From positions 62,823-126,822 of the forward strand of contig RXJD01000071.1 of the NCBI GenBank assembly GCA_003987775.1: DNA of 64,000 nt, read 5' to 3'. Position 1 is the stretch's first letter, and each line of letters opens with the position of its first letter. This document shows positions 35,312 through 44,316 of this stretch, piece after piece. The notes under the pieces were generated by a model that was not told where the DNA came from, searched no databases, and saw only the letters and a list, made by a program, of their open reading frames with translations. Source of the DNA: Mycobacterium sp. Lineage in GTDB: Bacteria > Actinomycetota > Actinomycetes > Mycobacteriales > Mycobacteriaceae. Made by a program: the position numbers and the translations under genes.

Positions 35312-36480
35312 TGAGCAGTACTTTGCCGGGCGCGGCGGCCATCGTCGGGATCGGCCAGACGGAGTTCTCGAAGGAATCCGGGCGCAGCGAACTGCAATTG
35401 GCGTGCGAAGCGGTCAGCGCGGCGCTCGATGACGCCGGGCTGGCGCCCAGCGACGTCGACGGCATGGTCACGTTCACCATGGACTCCAGCGACGAGATCG
35501 AGATCGCCCGCAACGTCGGCATCGGCGACCTGAGCTTCTTCAGCCGGGTGCATCACGGTGGTGGCGCCGCTGCGGGCACGGTCGTACACGCGGCGATGGC
35601 GGTCGCCACCGGCGTTGCCGACGTCGTGGTGTGCTGGCGTGCCTTCAACGAACGCTCCGGCTATCGTTTCGGCGGCAGCGGTCGCACCGACCTGGGGACG
35701 CCGCTGTTCATGGCGCACTACGCGCCGTTCGGATTGCTCACGCCGGCGGCGTGGGTGGCGATGCACGCGCAGCGGTACATGTCGACCTACGGGGTCACCA
35801 ACGAGGATTTCGGCCGCATCGCCGTCGTCGACCGGGCGCACGCCGCCCGCAACCCCGACGCGTGGTTCTATGAACGCCCCATCACCCTGGAGGATCACCA
35901 GAATTCGCGCTGGATCATCGAACCGGTGCTGCGCCTGCTGGACTGCTGTCAGGAGAGCGACGGCGGCGTCGCGATGGTGATCACCAGCGCCGAACGCGCG
36001 CGGGACCTGCGTCAGCCGCCGGCCATCATCACCGCGGCGGCCCAGGGTGCGGCCGCCGACGGCGAAATGATGACGAGTTATTACCGCGACGACATCACCG
36101 GGCTGCCCGAAATGGGCGTCGTCGCCGAGCGGTTGTGGCGTGATTCGGGGCTCAAACCGGCCGACATCCAAACCGCGTTCATCTACGACCATTTCACCCC
36201 GTTCGTGTTCACCCAACTCGAGGAGCTGGGCTTCTGCGGACGCGGCGAGGCCAAGGATTTCGCCACCATCGAAAGGCTCTCGCTGGGCGGCGATTTCCCG
36301 ATCAACACCAACGGCGGGCTACTCGGTGAGGCGTACATCCACGGCATGAACGGCATCACCGAAGGCGTCCGCCAGGTGCGCGGCACGTCCTACAACCAGG
36401 TGCAGAACGTCGAACACGTTCTGGTCACCTCGGGTACCGGTGTGCCCACCAGCGGCCTGATCCTCGCCGGGGCCGATTAG
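35311..36480 (+). CDS. Thiolase-fold lipid-transfer/retro-aldolase protein, Ltp2-like
   Basis: The 389-residue SCP2-thiolase-family protein starts AAIVGIGQTEFSKESGRSEL and contains WRAFNERSGYRF, ITLEDHQNSRWI, LLDCCQESDGGVA, YDHFTPFVFTQLEELGFCG, LGEAYIHGMNGITEGVRQ and GTGVPTSGLIL, all close to Ltp2 (Rv3540c). Ltp2 cleaves a 3-hydroxyacyl-CoA by retro-aldol reaction, releasing propionyl-CoA, with Tyr residues (one in YDHFTPF) as proposed catalysts. The start overlaps the ChsH1-like stop as TGATG. It is the predicted bond-breaking enzyme of this cluster. Confidence 0.9.
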   Translation: MSSTLPGAAAIVGIGQTEFSKESGRSELQLACEAVSAALDDAGLAPSDVDGMVTFTMDSSDEIEIARNVGIGDLSFFSRVHHGGGAAAGTVVHAAMAVATGVADVVVCWRAFNERSGYRFGGSGRTDLGTPLFMAHYAPFGLLTPAAWVAMHAQRYMSTYGVTNEDFGRIAVVDRAHAARNPDAWFYERPITLEDHQNSRWIIEPVLRLLDCCQESDGGVAMVITSAERARDLRQPPAIITAAAQGAAADGEMMTSYYRDDITGLPEMGVVAERLWRDSGLKPADIQTAFIYDHFTPFVFTQLEELGFCGRGEAKDFATIERLSLGGDFPINTNGGLLGEAYIHGMNGITEGVRQVRGTSYNQVQNVEHVLVTSGTGVPTSGLILAGAD

Positions 36481-36488
36481 GTGCGGTC

Positions 36489-37115
36489 ATGACCCAGGCG
36501 TCCACTTCAGCTGCGGGAACCGATACCCGGGAGGTCATCCTCGACGCCGCGTACGCCTGTTTCCGTAAGCAGGGCCTGCTCAAAACGACGATCGTCGACA
36601 TCGCGAGGGAGGCCACCGTCTCCCGCAGCACCATCTACGAGTACTTCCGCGACAAGGGCGCCATCCTGGAAGCCTGCGCCGAGCACGCCTCCGAGCAGTT
36701 CTACCGCGAGATGTCTCGGGCCATGGCCCGGGGCGCTTCACTGGAGGAAAAGCTCTCCAACGCAGCGGTATTCGTCACCCAGGCGCGCCGCGCCATCGCC
36801 TCCGAGGAGTACTTCGACGAAGACGCGATCAGCCTGCTGCTGACCAAGGACGCCGCCCTGCTGCTGCGCGAATGCGTCGACTTCTTCGCGCCGTACCTCT
36901 CGGCCGCCAAACTCACCGGCGAGGTACGCAAGGACCTCGACATCGAGGCTGCCGGGGAATGGTTCGCGCGCATCCTGTTCTCGCTGTTCAGCACCGCGTC
37001 GCCGATTCGGGATATGGACGATCCCGGCGTGGTGGCCGCGTTCGTCAGCGCCTTCGCGGTGCGTGGCTTCGCCGGTGATCGCCCCCGACCGCGCCGGGTC
37101 ACCGAAGGCCATTGA
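36489..37115 (+). CDS. TetR-family regulator of the igr-like cluster
   Basis: The 208-residue protein has an N-terminal TetR domain (REVILDAAYACFRKQGLLKT, IAREATVSRSTIYEYFRDKG at about residues 15-60) and a helical C-domain likely to bind an acyl-CoA or steroid-type ligand. It begins 8 bp after the Ltp2-like gene in the same operon. Its probable target is the 21-bp inverted repeat upstream of the P450 gene, giving feedback control. Confidence 0.9.
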   Translation: MTQASTSAAGTDTREVILDAAYACFRKQGLLKTTIVDIAREATVSRSTIYEYFRDKGAILEACAEHASEQFYREMSRAMARGASLEEKLSNAAVFVTQARRAIASEEYFDEDAISLLLTKDAALLLRECVDFFAPYLSAAKLTGEVRKDLDIEAAGEWFARILFSLFSTASPIRDMDDPGVVAAFVSAFAVRGFAGDRPRPRRVTEGH

Positions 37116-37249
37116 CCCGCCTGCAGGCTTCTCGTGCAGTCGCACACCCTGACACCCCGTCGTACCCTGTGGGAACACGTTCGGCAGGATCCTTGGCAAC
37201 GTGGCGGATGCGGGACGGCTGATCCAGAACCGGCTGCAGCGCGGGAGGG

Positions 37250-39565
37250 GTGAGCAGCGTGTCAGAAACGGCGATCGGTCGCCCCGTCGACAGGGTGGAC
37301 GGCGTCGACAAGGTGACCGGGGCGGCCCGATACGCTGCCGACACGGACGTACCTGGTCTGCGGTACGGCGTGCTCGTGCAGGCGGGCATCTCGCATGGCC
37401 AGGTCACTCGAGAGTCGCTGGAGTCCGCGGCCGCCGCCGCCAGTGCCTCGCCCGGCGTGGCCTGTGTCCTGACGCCGCTGAATTGCCCTGCATTACAAGC
37501 CGTTCCAGGTGATATCAGCTGGGATCTGCCGGTGGAGCGTCGCCCGCCGCTGGCAGATCTCACGGTTCAGCACTACGGCCAACACATGGCTCTGGTGGTT
37601 GCCGACACATGGGAGAATGCCACACTCGCCGCGTCCTCGATGCAACTGGAATACCGCGAACTTCCAGCAACCTTCACGGCGCAGCAGGTGGTGCTCGATA
37701 ACCCGGAACCCGCACGCGGCGGCGGTGACGCCATGATCCGCACCGGCTGGTATCGGCCCGACCATTTTGTGAAACTGCCGGAGGAAAAGCTTCAGGACCG
37801 CCGCGGCCCTGCAGACGAGCCGCACACCGGGACCCGGATCAGCGCGCGGTTCACGACACCCGAGAACGCACACTATCCGATCGAACTCGCGTCCTGCATC
37901 GCATCCTGGGAGGGCGATCGGCTGACGATCCACGACAGCACGCGCTGGATAGCCGGCGAACGTCGGGTCCTGGCAGCGCATCTCGGAATCTCCACCGACC
38001 AGATCCGGATCATCTCGCCGGTAGTGGGCGGCGCATTCGGATCGAAGAGCTTCCTGTGGATGCATGTGGTGCTGTGCGCGCTAGCCGCGAGAATGGCACG
38101 CAGCCCGGTCAAGCTGGTACTGAGCCGCGACCAGATGTTCACCTCGACCGGGCATCGTCCGCCCACCGAACAGGATCTGCGACTGGTCGCTGACGACAGC
38201 GGCCGGTTGGTCAGCATCGAGCACCACACCCTGACCACCACCTCGACCGTCGCGCACTTCTGCGAACCGGCGGGACTGTCCACCCGCTTCCTGTATCAGT
38301 CGCCGCGGCTGGTGGTCTCCCACACCGTCGGCAGAACTCACACTCCGACACCATGTTTCATGCGAGGACCGGGCGAGGCTCCCGGTCTGTTCGCGCTCGA
38401 GGTGGCGATGGACGAGCTCGCCTACGCGCTCGGGACGGACCCGGTGCACTTGCGGTTGCTCAACGACGCACCCCAAGACCAGGCAACCGGCAGGTCGTGG
38501 TCTCAGCGCCATCTACTGGACTGCTATCGCCAGGGCGCCGAACGGTTCGGCTGGCCGTCACGACCCGTGTCGCCTCGTTCACTGCACCGCAATGGAATTC
38601 AGGTCGGGTGGGGTATGTCCACTGCCACTTATCCCGGGCGCAGGATGCCGGCGGGGTGCCGCGTCACCACTGACCGCGATGGTCATCTGATCTTCGCTTC
38701 GGCCACCCACGAGGTGGGCAATGGCGTGCGAACGGTCATGTGCCAGCTCGCCGCGGATGCCTCGGGCATGCCGCTGGACCAGGTGTCTTTTGTATCCGGA
38801 GACTCCTCTTTCCCGGAAGCGCCGTACAGCGGCGCATCGCAAACCACCGCGACCGTCGGTTCCGCGGTCTACGAGGCCGCACAAGAGTGGAAGCAACGTC
38901 TGCTCTCGCTGGCCGTGACGGATCCGCAGTCTCCCTACTTCGACTGCAATCCGGGCACTCTCGACGTCAGAACGGGAGCGGTGGTCAGTTCGGACGCGGC
39001 GCTGCGTCCCATGCAGGTCACCGCGCTACTGGCCACCGCGTCGCCTGAGCTGCTGGCGGGTTTGGACTTCGTGCGGGTCAGCGATGGAGGTCCCACCGAC
39101 GGGCCCGTCCCGCAGTCTTTCGGTGCTCACTTCTGCGAGGTCGAAGTCGACGAACAGATCGGCCGCGCGACGGTCACACGATGGGTCGGGGTGATGGACT
39201 GCGGCACGGTCATCAACCCGAAACTGGCTCGTAGCCAGGTGATCGGGGGAATCACCTTCGGACTCGGCATGGCGCTCATGGAACACGTGCCGTACGACCC
39301 GGGCACGAATCACGCATTGGGCGAGTATTACGTCCCGACCCACGCGGACGTCCCTGATTTCGACATCTCTTTCATCGACAGCGCCGATCGCCAGCTCGAT
39401 GCGTTCGGGGCGCGGGGCATCGGCGAGATCGGCATATGCGGCGTGCCCGCGGCGGTGGTCAACGCCATCTTCCATGCCACCGGCCGACGGCTGCGCGACC
39501 TGCCGATCACCCTGGAAAACCTGATGTCCCCGTTCACCTCCGAGGTCGAAGAGGTCCGCCGATGA
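37250..39565 (+). CDS. Molybdenum hydroxylase large subunit (aldehyde oxidoreductase, PaoC-like)
   Basis: The 771-residue molybdopterin-binding subunit of the xanthine oxidase family has GGAFGSKSFLWMHVV, MRGPGEAPGLFALE, and the active-site Glu in FGARGIGEIGICGVPAAVVN at the C-terminus. Two Fe-S/FAD subunit genes follow with ATGA overlaps, giving the three-subunit layout of E. coli PaoABC. It probably oxidises an aldehyde or N-heteroaromatic substrate to acid or hydroxylated product at a molybdenum-cytosine-dinucleotide centre. GTG 37250 is taken as start, with a second GTG 9 bases later. It lies 134 bp after the TetR gene. Confidence 0.9.
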   Translation: MSSVSETAIGRPVDRVDGVDKVTGAARYAADTDVPGLRYGVLVQAGISHGQVTRESLESAAAAASASPGVACVLTPLNCPALQAVPGDISWDLPVERRPPLADLTVQHYGQHMALVVADTWENATLAASSMQLEYRELPATFTAQQVVLDNPEPARGGGDAMIRTGWYRPDHFVKLPEEKLQDRRGPADEPHTGTRISARFTTPENAHYPIELASCIASWEGDRLTIHDSTRWIAGERRVLAAHLGISTDQIRIISPVVGGAFGSKSFLWMHVVLCALAARMARSPVKLVLSRDQMFTSTGHRPPTEQDLRLVADDSGRLVSIEHHTLTTTSTVAHFCEPAGLSTRFLYQSPRLVVSHTVGRTHTPTPCFMRGPGEAPGLFALEVAMDELAYALGTDPVHLRLLNDAPQDQATGRSWSQRHLLDCYRQGAERFGWPSRPVSPRSLHRNGIQVGWGMSTATYPGRRMPAGCRVTTDRDGHLIFASATHEVGNGVRTVMCQLAADASGMPLDQVSFVSGDSSFPEAPYSGASQTTATVGSAVYEAAQEWKQRLLSLAVTDPQSPYFDCNPGTLDVRTGAVVSSDAALRPMQVTALLATASPELLAGLDFVRVSDGGPTDGPVPQSFGAHFCEVEVDEQIGRATVTRWVGVMDCGTVINPKLARSQVIGGITFGLGMALMEHVPYDPGTNHALGEYYVPTHADVPDFDISFIDSADRQLDAFGARGIGEIGICGVPAAVVNAIFHATGRRLRDLPITLENLMSPFTSEVEEVRR

Positions 39566-40110
39566 CTCCTGCCGATCACGCGCACCCCATCGAGTTGACC
39601 GTCAACGGCACCCCGCACACCGTCGCCGCCGACATCCGGTCCACGCTGCTCGACCTGCTTCGGGAACACCTGCACCTGACCGGCACCAAGAAGGGCTGCG
39701 ACCACGGGCTCTGCGGGGCCTGCACGGTAGCGATCAACGGCGAACGCGTACTGAGCTGCCTGACACTGGCGGCAACGATCGACGGAGCCGACGTCACCAC
39801 CATCGAGGGCCTCGCCGATGGCGACCGGTTGCACCCGCTGCAGGAAGCGTTCATCGAGCACGATGGATTCCAGTGCGGATACTGCACATCCGGGCAGATC
39901 AGCTCCGCGCACGCACTGCTGCGCGAACATGCCCGCGGCGACCTGTCGGTGGCCTCCTTCGACGAAACTCCGGCCGACATCGCCGAGGGCCCGGAGCGGC
40001 TGACGCACAACGAGATTCGGGAACGCATGGCGGGCAATATCTGCCGCTGCGGCGCGTACCCCAATATCGTCGCCGCGATTGCCTCCTGCCTGGACGGCCG
40101 CGATCGATGA
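39562..40110 (+). CDS. Molybdenum hydroxylase [2Fe-2S] subunit (PaoA-like)
   Basis: The 182-residue electron-transfer subunit has the plant-type ferredoxin cluster ligands (GCDHGLCGACTVAINGE with a further Cys in LSCLTL) and the second helical [2Fe-2S] domain (CGYCTSGQ and ICRCGAYPNIV). A loop of about 20 residues sits between the last two motifs, as in PaoA-type subunits. It has no N-terminal Tat signal, so the complex is probably cytoplasmic here, unlike E. coli PaoABC. Confidence 0.93.
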   Translation: MTPADHAHPIELTVNGTPHTVAADIRSTLLDLLREHLHLTGTKKGCDHGLCGACTVAINGERVLSCLTLAATIDGADVTTIEGLADGDRLHPLQEAFIEHDGFQCGYCTSGQISSAHALLREHARGDLSVASFDETPADIAEGPERLTHNEIRERMAGNICRCGAYPNIVAAIASCLDGRDR

Positions 40111-41093
40111 GAACGTTCGAGTTCTACCGTGCCGCTTCGACACAGGACGCCATCGCCCGCGCCGCGACCGGCGCAACGTACTACGCGGGCGGGACGAATC
40201 TCCTCGATCTGATGAAACGGGGAGTAGAAGAACCCGCATCCCTGGTCGACATCGGCAGGCTGGATCTGCGCCACATCACCACAACTGAGCGCGGCGGCGT
40301 ACTGATCGGCGCCGGCACCGCCAACAGCGCCATCGCCAATCATCACCTGATCCGCAGCCACTATCCCGTTCTGTCCCAGGCGATCCTGTCCGGCGCCACC
40401 ACCCAGCTGCGGAACATGGCCACCGCCGGCGGCAATCTCATGCAACGGACCCGCTGCCCCTACTTCATGGACCCGGCGTTCCCTGCCTGCAACAAGCGGC
40501 AGCCCGGCTCCGGGTGCGCGGCACTCACCGGCTTCAACCGTGAACATGCGCTGTTCGGTGCCGGCGACACATGCGCTGCCGTGCACCCGTCCGACATGGC
40601 CGTCGCGTTGGCGATTCTGGACGCAATCGTGCATGTCGAGTCGCCCGCGGGGACCCGCGTCATCCCGATCGGAGAGTTCTTCCGGCTGCCGCACGATGAC
40701 CCGCAGCACGACAACTCGACACGGCCGGGCGAACTGATCACCGGGATCGAGCTTCCTCCCTCCCCCTACGCGCAGAACTACTGGTATCTCAAGGTGCGTG
40801 ATCGACACAGTTACGCGTTCGCCCTGGTATCGGTCGCTGTCGGACTCGCCGTCGTCGACGAGACGGTCGAATCCGTATCGATCGCCCTGGGCGGGGTGGC
40901 CGCCATGCCCTGGCGCGTAACGGAAGCCGAGGCGGCTCTCGCCGGGAAGGCGCCCGTTGCGGAGCACTTCCTGGCGGCCGCCGAGCTTGCGCTCGAAGGC
41001 GCAGTCCCGCTGAGCCAGAACGGCTTCAAAGTGGATCTGGCCAAGCACAGTGTGATGCGGGCACTTCACCGCGCGGCAAACCGCACCGGATGA
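40107..41093 (+). CDS. Molybdenum hydroxylase FAD subunit with [4Fe-4S] insert (PaoB-like)
   Basis: The 328-residue CO-dehydrogenase-medium-chain-type FAD protein has YYAGGTNLLDLMK and ATAGGNLMQRTRCPYF for FAD binding. The CPYF motif followed by CNKRQPGSGCAAL provides the extra Cys residues that hold a [4Fe-4S] cluster in PaoB and 4-hydroxybenzoyl-CoA reductase-type subunits. The C-terminal domain (SVSIALGGVAAMPWR) is complete. The ATG overlaps the preceding stop by 4 bp. Confidence 0.92.
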   Translation: MRTFEFYRAASTQDAIARAATGATYYAGGTNLLDLMKRGVEEPASLVDIGRLDLRHITTTERGGVLIGAGTANSAIANHHLIRSHYPVLSQAILSGATTQLRNMATAGGNLMQRTRCPYFMDPAFPACNKRQPGSGCAALTGFNREHALFGAGDTCAAVHPSDMAVALAILDAIVHVESPAGTRVIPIGEFFRLPHDDPQHDNSTRPGELITGIELPPSPYAQNYWYLKVRDRHSYAFALVSVAVGLAVVDETVESVSIALGGVAAMPWRVTEAEAALAGKAPVAEHFLAAAELALEGAVPLSQNGFKVDLAKHSVMRALHRAANRTG

Positions 41094-41097
41094 CGCG

Positions 41098-41631
41098 ATG
41101 CCTGTCATGACGCTGGGGGTGGTCCTGGCGGCAGGCGCCGGCAGCCGTTACGGCTCGCCAAAAGCCCTCGCCGAGAACTGGCTGCAACGCGCCGTCTCGG
41201 CGCTGGCCGCCGGTGGTGTCGGCGAGGTGCTGGTCGCGCTCGGCGCAGCCGACGTGCCCGTCCCCCGCCCGGCGACGCCGTTATGGGTTCCCGATTGGGC
41301 CGACGGCCTGTCTGCGACAGTCGCCGCCGCGATCCATGCGGCGCAATCCAAACCCGGTGTCGAGGCGGTGCTGCTGCACACCGTCGACACTCCCGACGTG
41401 GGACCCGCCGTCATCGAGCGGGTGCTGAGGTCAAACGCCGCCGGGCTGACGCGCGCGGTGTATCGGGGACGCCCCGGCCACCCCGTCGTCGTCGGGAGAG
41501 CGCACTGGCACGCGCTGCTCGACGAGCTGTCCGGTGATGTCGGCGCGGGGCCGTTCCTCGAGGCTCACCCCGATCTGGTGCGGGTGGAGTGTTCCGACCT
41601 CGCGAGCGGCGTGGACATCGATGCGCGTTGA
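41098..41631 (+). CDS. MocA-like molybdenum cofactor nucleotidyltransferase
   Basis: The 177-residue nucleotidyltransferase has VVLAAGAGSRYGSPKAL (nucleotide loop with conserved Lys), HTVDTPDVGPAV (metal-binding Asp) and RGRPGHPVVVGRAHW. Such enzymes add CMP to molybdopterin, the cofactor form used by the PaoABC-type subunits encoded immediately upstream (4 bp gap). No XdhC/PaoD-type insertion chaperone is visible in the window. It converges on the proline dehydrogenase gene with a 2-bp gap. Confidence 0.85.
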   Translation: MPVMTLGVVLAAGAGSRYGSPKALAENWLQRAVSALAAGGVGEVLVALGAADVPVPRPATPLWVPDWADGLSATVAAAIHAAQSKPGVEAVLLHTVDTPDVGPAVIERVLRSNAAGLTRAVYRGRPGHPVVVGRAHWHALLDELSGDVGAGPFLEAHPDLVRVECSDLASGVDIDAR

Positions 41632-41633
41632 GC

Positions 41634-42602
41634 TCAGTGACCTCGTTCGGCCAGGGCCCGCAGGAAGAAGCCGAGATTGGCCGGCCGCTCCGCCAACCGC
41701 CGCATGAAGTAGCCGTACCACTCGGTGCCGAACGGCACGTACACCCGCACCCGGTTGCCCGCTGCAGCCAGTCGCAACTGCTCGTCGTCGCGGATTCCGT
41801 ACAGCATCTGATACTCGAAACCGTCTGTATTACAGCCGAATTCGCGGGCCAGGGCCGGTACCGCCGCGATGATCGCCGGGTCATGTGAGGCCACCATCGG
41901 ATACCCGCGACCGGCCATCAGCACCCGCAGGCAGCGCAGATAGGACTCGCTGACGTCGGCAGCGGCCCGGTAGGCCACCGAAGCCGGTTCGTCGTAGGCA
42001 CCCTTGCAGAGCCGGACGCGTGCTCCCACGGCGGCCAGCTCCGCACAGTCACCCTCGGTGCGACGGAGGTACGCCTGGAGAACCGTGCCGAGCCAGGGGA
42101 AATCGACCCGCAGATCACCCGAGATCGACAAGGTCGAATCGGTGGTGGTGTGGTCCTCGGCATCCACCGTCACCCAGGCGCCGATCGCTTCGGCCCGCTC
42201 GCAGATGGTGCGGGCGTTGTCCAGTGCGACCTTCTGCCCGTCACGTTCCAGCGACTGCCCCAGCGCCGAGAGCTTGACCGATACTTCCAGCGGCCGCACC
42301 CCCTCGGAAACGCAGTCACCCCGGCGCCCCAGTGCATCGAGCAGATCCAGGTAGGCCTGCACAGTGGCCGCCGCGTCGTCGACGTCGGTGACGTTCTCGC
42401 CCAAGTAGTCGATGCTGAGGCAACGTTCGGAATCCCTCAGCGCGGCAACCACGTCCAGCACACCGCCCAACGTGTCCCCCGGAACGAACCTGCGCACCAC
42501 CCGGCGGGTGAGCGGCGAGCGTTCCACGGCGCGGCGCAACCCGTCGGCGCGGCCTGCCGCCAGCATCGCCGGGCGCAGCGTGTGCGCGAATACCCCGGCC
42601 AT
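41634..42602 (-). CDS. putB: Proline dehydrogenase
   Basis: The 322-residue monofunctional, FAD-dependent TIM-barrel enzyme oxidises proline to pyrroline-5-carboxylate. Motifs include LSIDYLGENVTD, EVSVKLSALGQSL, TVDAEDHTTTDSTL, RLCKGAYDEPASVAY and FEYQMLYGIRDDEQ, and it ends with the RVYVPFGTEWYGYFMRRLAE substrate-binding helix. It matches Rv1188. Its ATG overlaps the pruA stop by one base, so the two proline-degrading enzymes are made together. Expression probably depends on the divergent PucR-type activator. Confidence 0.95.
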   Translation of the reverse strand: MAGVFAHTLRPAMLAAGRADGLRRAVERSPLTRRVVRRFVPGDTLGGVLDVVAALRDSERCLSIDYLGENVTDVDDAAATVQAYLDLLDALGRRGDCVSEGVRPLEVSVKLSALGQSLERDGQKVALDNARTICERAEAIGAWVTVDAEDHTTTDSTLSISGDLRVDFPWLGTVLQAYLRRTEGDCAELAAVGARVRLCKGAYDEPASVAYRAAADVSESYLRCLRVLMAGRGYPMVASHDPAIIAAVPALAREFGCNTDGFEYQMLYGIRDDEQLRLAAAGNRVRVYVPFGTEWYGYFMRRLAERPANLGFFLRALAERGH

Positions 42603-44233
42603 TACTCTGCCGCCATGTGCGGGTAAGCGTGGTCGGTGGCCGGGACGAAGGTCTCCTTCACCGTGCGTGCCGACGTCCAGCGCATCAGGTTCAGCGGCGA
42701 GCCGGCTTTGTCGTTGGTGCCGGACCCGCGTGATCCACCGAACGGCTGCCGGCCCACGACGGCGCCGGTCGGTTTGTCGTTGACGTAGAAATTGCCTGCG
42801 GCGAAACGCAACCGGTGCTGGGCGGTCAGGACGGCGCGGCGATCGTCGGCGATCACCGCTCCGGTCAACGCATAGCGCGATCCGGTGTCGATCACATCGA
42901 TGATCCGCTCGTACTGGTCATCGGGATACACGTGCACCGCCAGCAGTGGGCCGAAGTATTCGGTGGCGAACGCCTCATCGGTGGGATCGTCGGACAGCAG
43001 CACGGTAGGTCGCACGAAATAGCCGTCCCTGTCGTCGTATTCGCCACCTACCGCGATTGTCACGCTTGCGGCACCCTTGGCCCGCTCGATGGCGTCAACG
43101 TTCTTGGTGAAGGCTCGCCGGTCGATCAGGGCGCCGCCGAAGTTCGACAGGTCGGTGATGTCGCCGTAGCGCAACGAACCTACGGTGCCCAGGAAATCGT
43201 CGCCCATCTGCTGCCACACCGAATGGGCGATAAATGCGCGCGATGCGGCCGAGCACTTCTGACCCTGATAGTCGAAGGCACCACGAATCAGCGCCGTAGT
43301 CAACACATCCGGACGCGCCGACGCGTGAGCCAGCACGAAGTCCTTTCCGCCCGTCTCTCCCACCAGACGCGGGTAGCTGTGATAACCGCCGATATTCGCG
43401 CCGACCTGTTGCCACAGGTGCTGGAATGTCGCCGTCGACCCGGTGAAGTGGATGCCGGCCAACCGTGAATCGCGCAGTGCCACATCCGATACGGCCAGGC
43501 CGTCCCCGGTCAGGAGGTTGATCACGCCGGGCGGCAACCCGGCCGCCTCCAGCAGTTGCATGGTGAGGTAGGCCGACAGCGTCTGGGTGATGGACGGCTT
43601 CCAGACGACGGTGTTACCCATCAGCGCCGGAGCGGTCGGCAGGTTGGCGGCGATGGACGTGAAGTTGAAAGGAGTTACGGCATAGACGAAGCCGTCCAGC
43701 GGACGATAGTCGCTGCGGTTCCACTCACCCGGCCCACTGATCGGCTGCTGCGCCAGGATCTGCCGGGCGAAGGCGACGTTGAAGCGCCAGAAGTCGATCT
43801 GCTCGCACGGCGCGTCGATCTCGGCCTGGTACACCGACTTCGATTGACCCAGCATGGTGGCGGCCGCGATCTTCTCCCGCCAGGGCCCGGCCAGCAGGTC
43901 CGCCGCCCGCAGGAACACCGCGGCGCGTTCGTCGAACGGCGTGGCCGCCCAGTCGGCCTTGGCGGCGGTGGCCGCCTCGATGGCGGCGGACGCGTCCGCG
44001 TGCACGGCATTTGTCAGCGTCCCCAGGGCCGCGGCATGTCGGTGCGGCTGCACGACCTCGATCCGCTCACCATCGCCCATCCGGTGTCTGCCGGCGATCA
44101 CGTGCGGCAGGTCGATCGGGTGGTCGGCCAGCGCCGCCAGTTCGGCACGCAGTCGCGCACGTTCGGGCGAATTCGGGGCGTAGTCGTGGACCGGCTCGTT
44201 GGCCGGCAACGGCACCTGTGTGATTGCGTCCAT
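42602..44233 (-). CDS. pruA: 1-pyrroline-5-carboxylate dehydrogenase
   Basis: The 543-residue aldehyde dehydrogenase converts glutamate semialdehyde to glutamate. Motifs include VYAVTPFNFTSIAANLPT, KPSITQTLSAY, HFTGSTATFQHLW, LVGETGGKDFVLAH (base Glu), YQGQKCSAASRAF (catalytic Cys) and EYFGPLLAVHVYPD. It matches Rv1187 (rocA) in length and start and is first in the leftward proline operon. Confidence 0.96.
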   Translation of the reverse strand: MDAITQVPLPANEPVHDYAPNSPERARLRAELAALADHPIDLPHVIAGRHRMGDGERIEVVQPHRHAAALGTLTNAVHADASAAIEAATAAKADWAATPFDERAAVFLRAADLLAGPWREKIAAATMLGQSKSVYQAEIDAPCEQIDFWRFNVAFARQILAQQPISGPGEWNRSDYRPLDGFVYAVTPFNFTSIAANLPTAPALMGNTVVWKPSITQTLSAYLTMQLLEAAGLPPGVINLLTGDGLAVSDVALRDSRLAGIHFTGSTATFQHLWQQVGANIGGYHSYPRLVGETGGKDFVLAHASARPDVLTTALIRGAFDYQGQKCSAASRAFIAHSVWQQMGDDFLGTVGSLRYGDITDLSNFGGALIDRRAFTKNVDAIERAKGAASVTIAVGGEYDDRDGYFVRPTVLLSDDPTDEAFATEYFGPLLAVHVYPDDQYERIIDVIDTGSRYALTGAVIADDRRAVLTAQHRLRFAAGNFYVNDKPTGAVVGRQPFGGSRGSGTNDKAGSPLNLMRWTSARTVKETFVPATDHAYPHMAAE

Positions 44234-44268
44234 TCCGCCAGGATGCCCGGCGCGGGCTGCCCTTTGAT

Positions 44269-44293
44269 TGGCCGATCAGCCAAGCTTCGGCCA
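44269..44293. promoter_or_regulatory. Inverted repeat in the pruA/PucR-type regulator intergenic region
   Basis: TGGCCGA at 44269-44275 and TCGGCCA at 44287-44293 face each other across 11 bp. They lie between the divergent pruA and PucR-type regulator starts (83 bp apart). A smaller repeat TTGGC-N6-GCCAA overlaps it. This is a candidate binding site for the activator, directly upstream of both genes. Confidence 0.45.
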
Positions 44294-44316
44294 TATCCCT
44301 AGTAAGATCCGACAAT

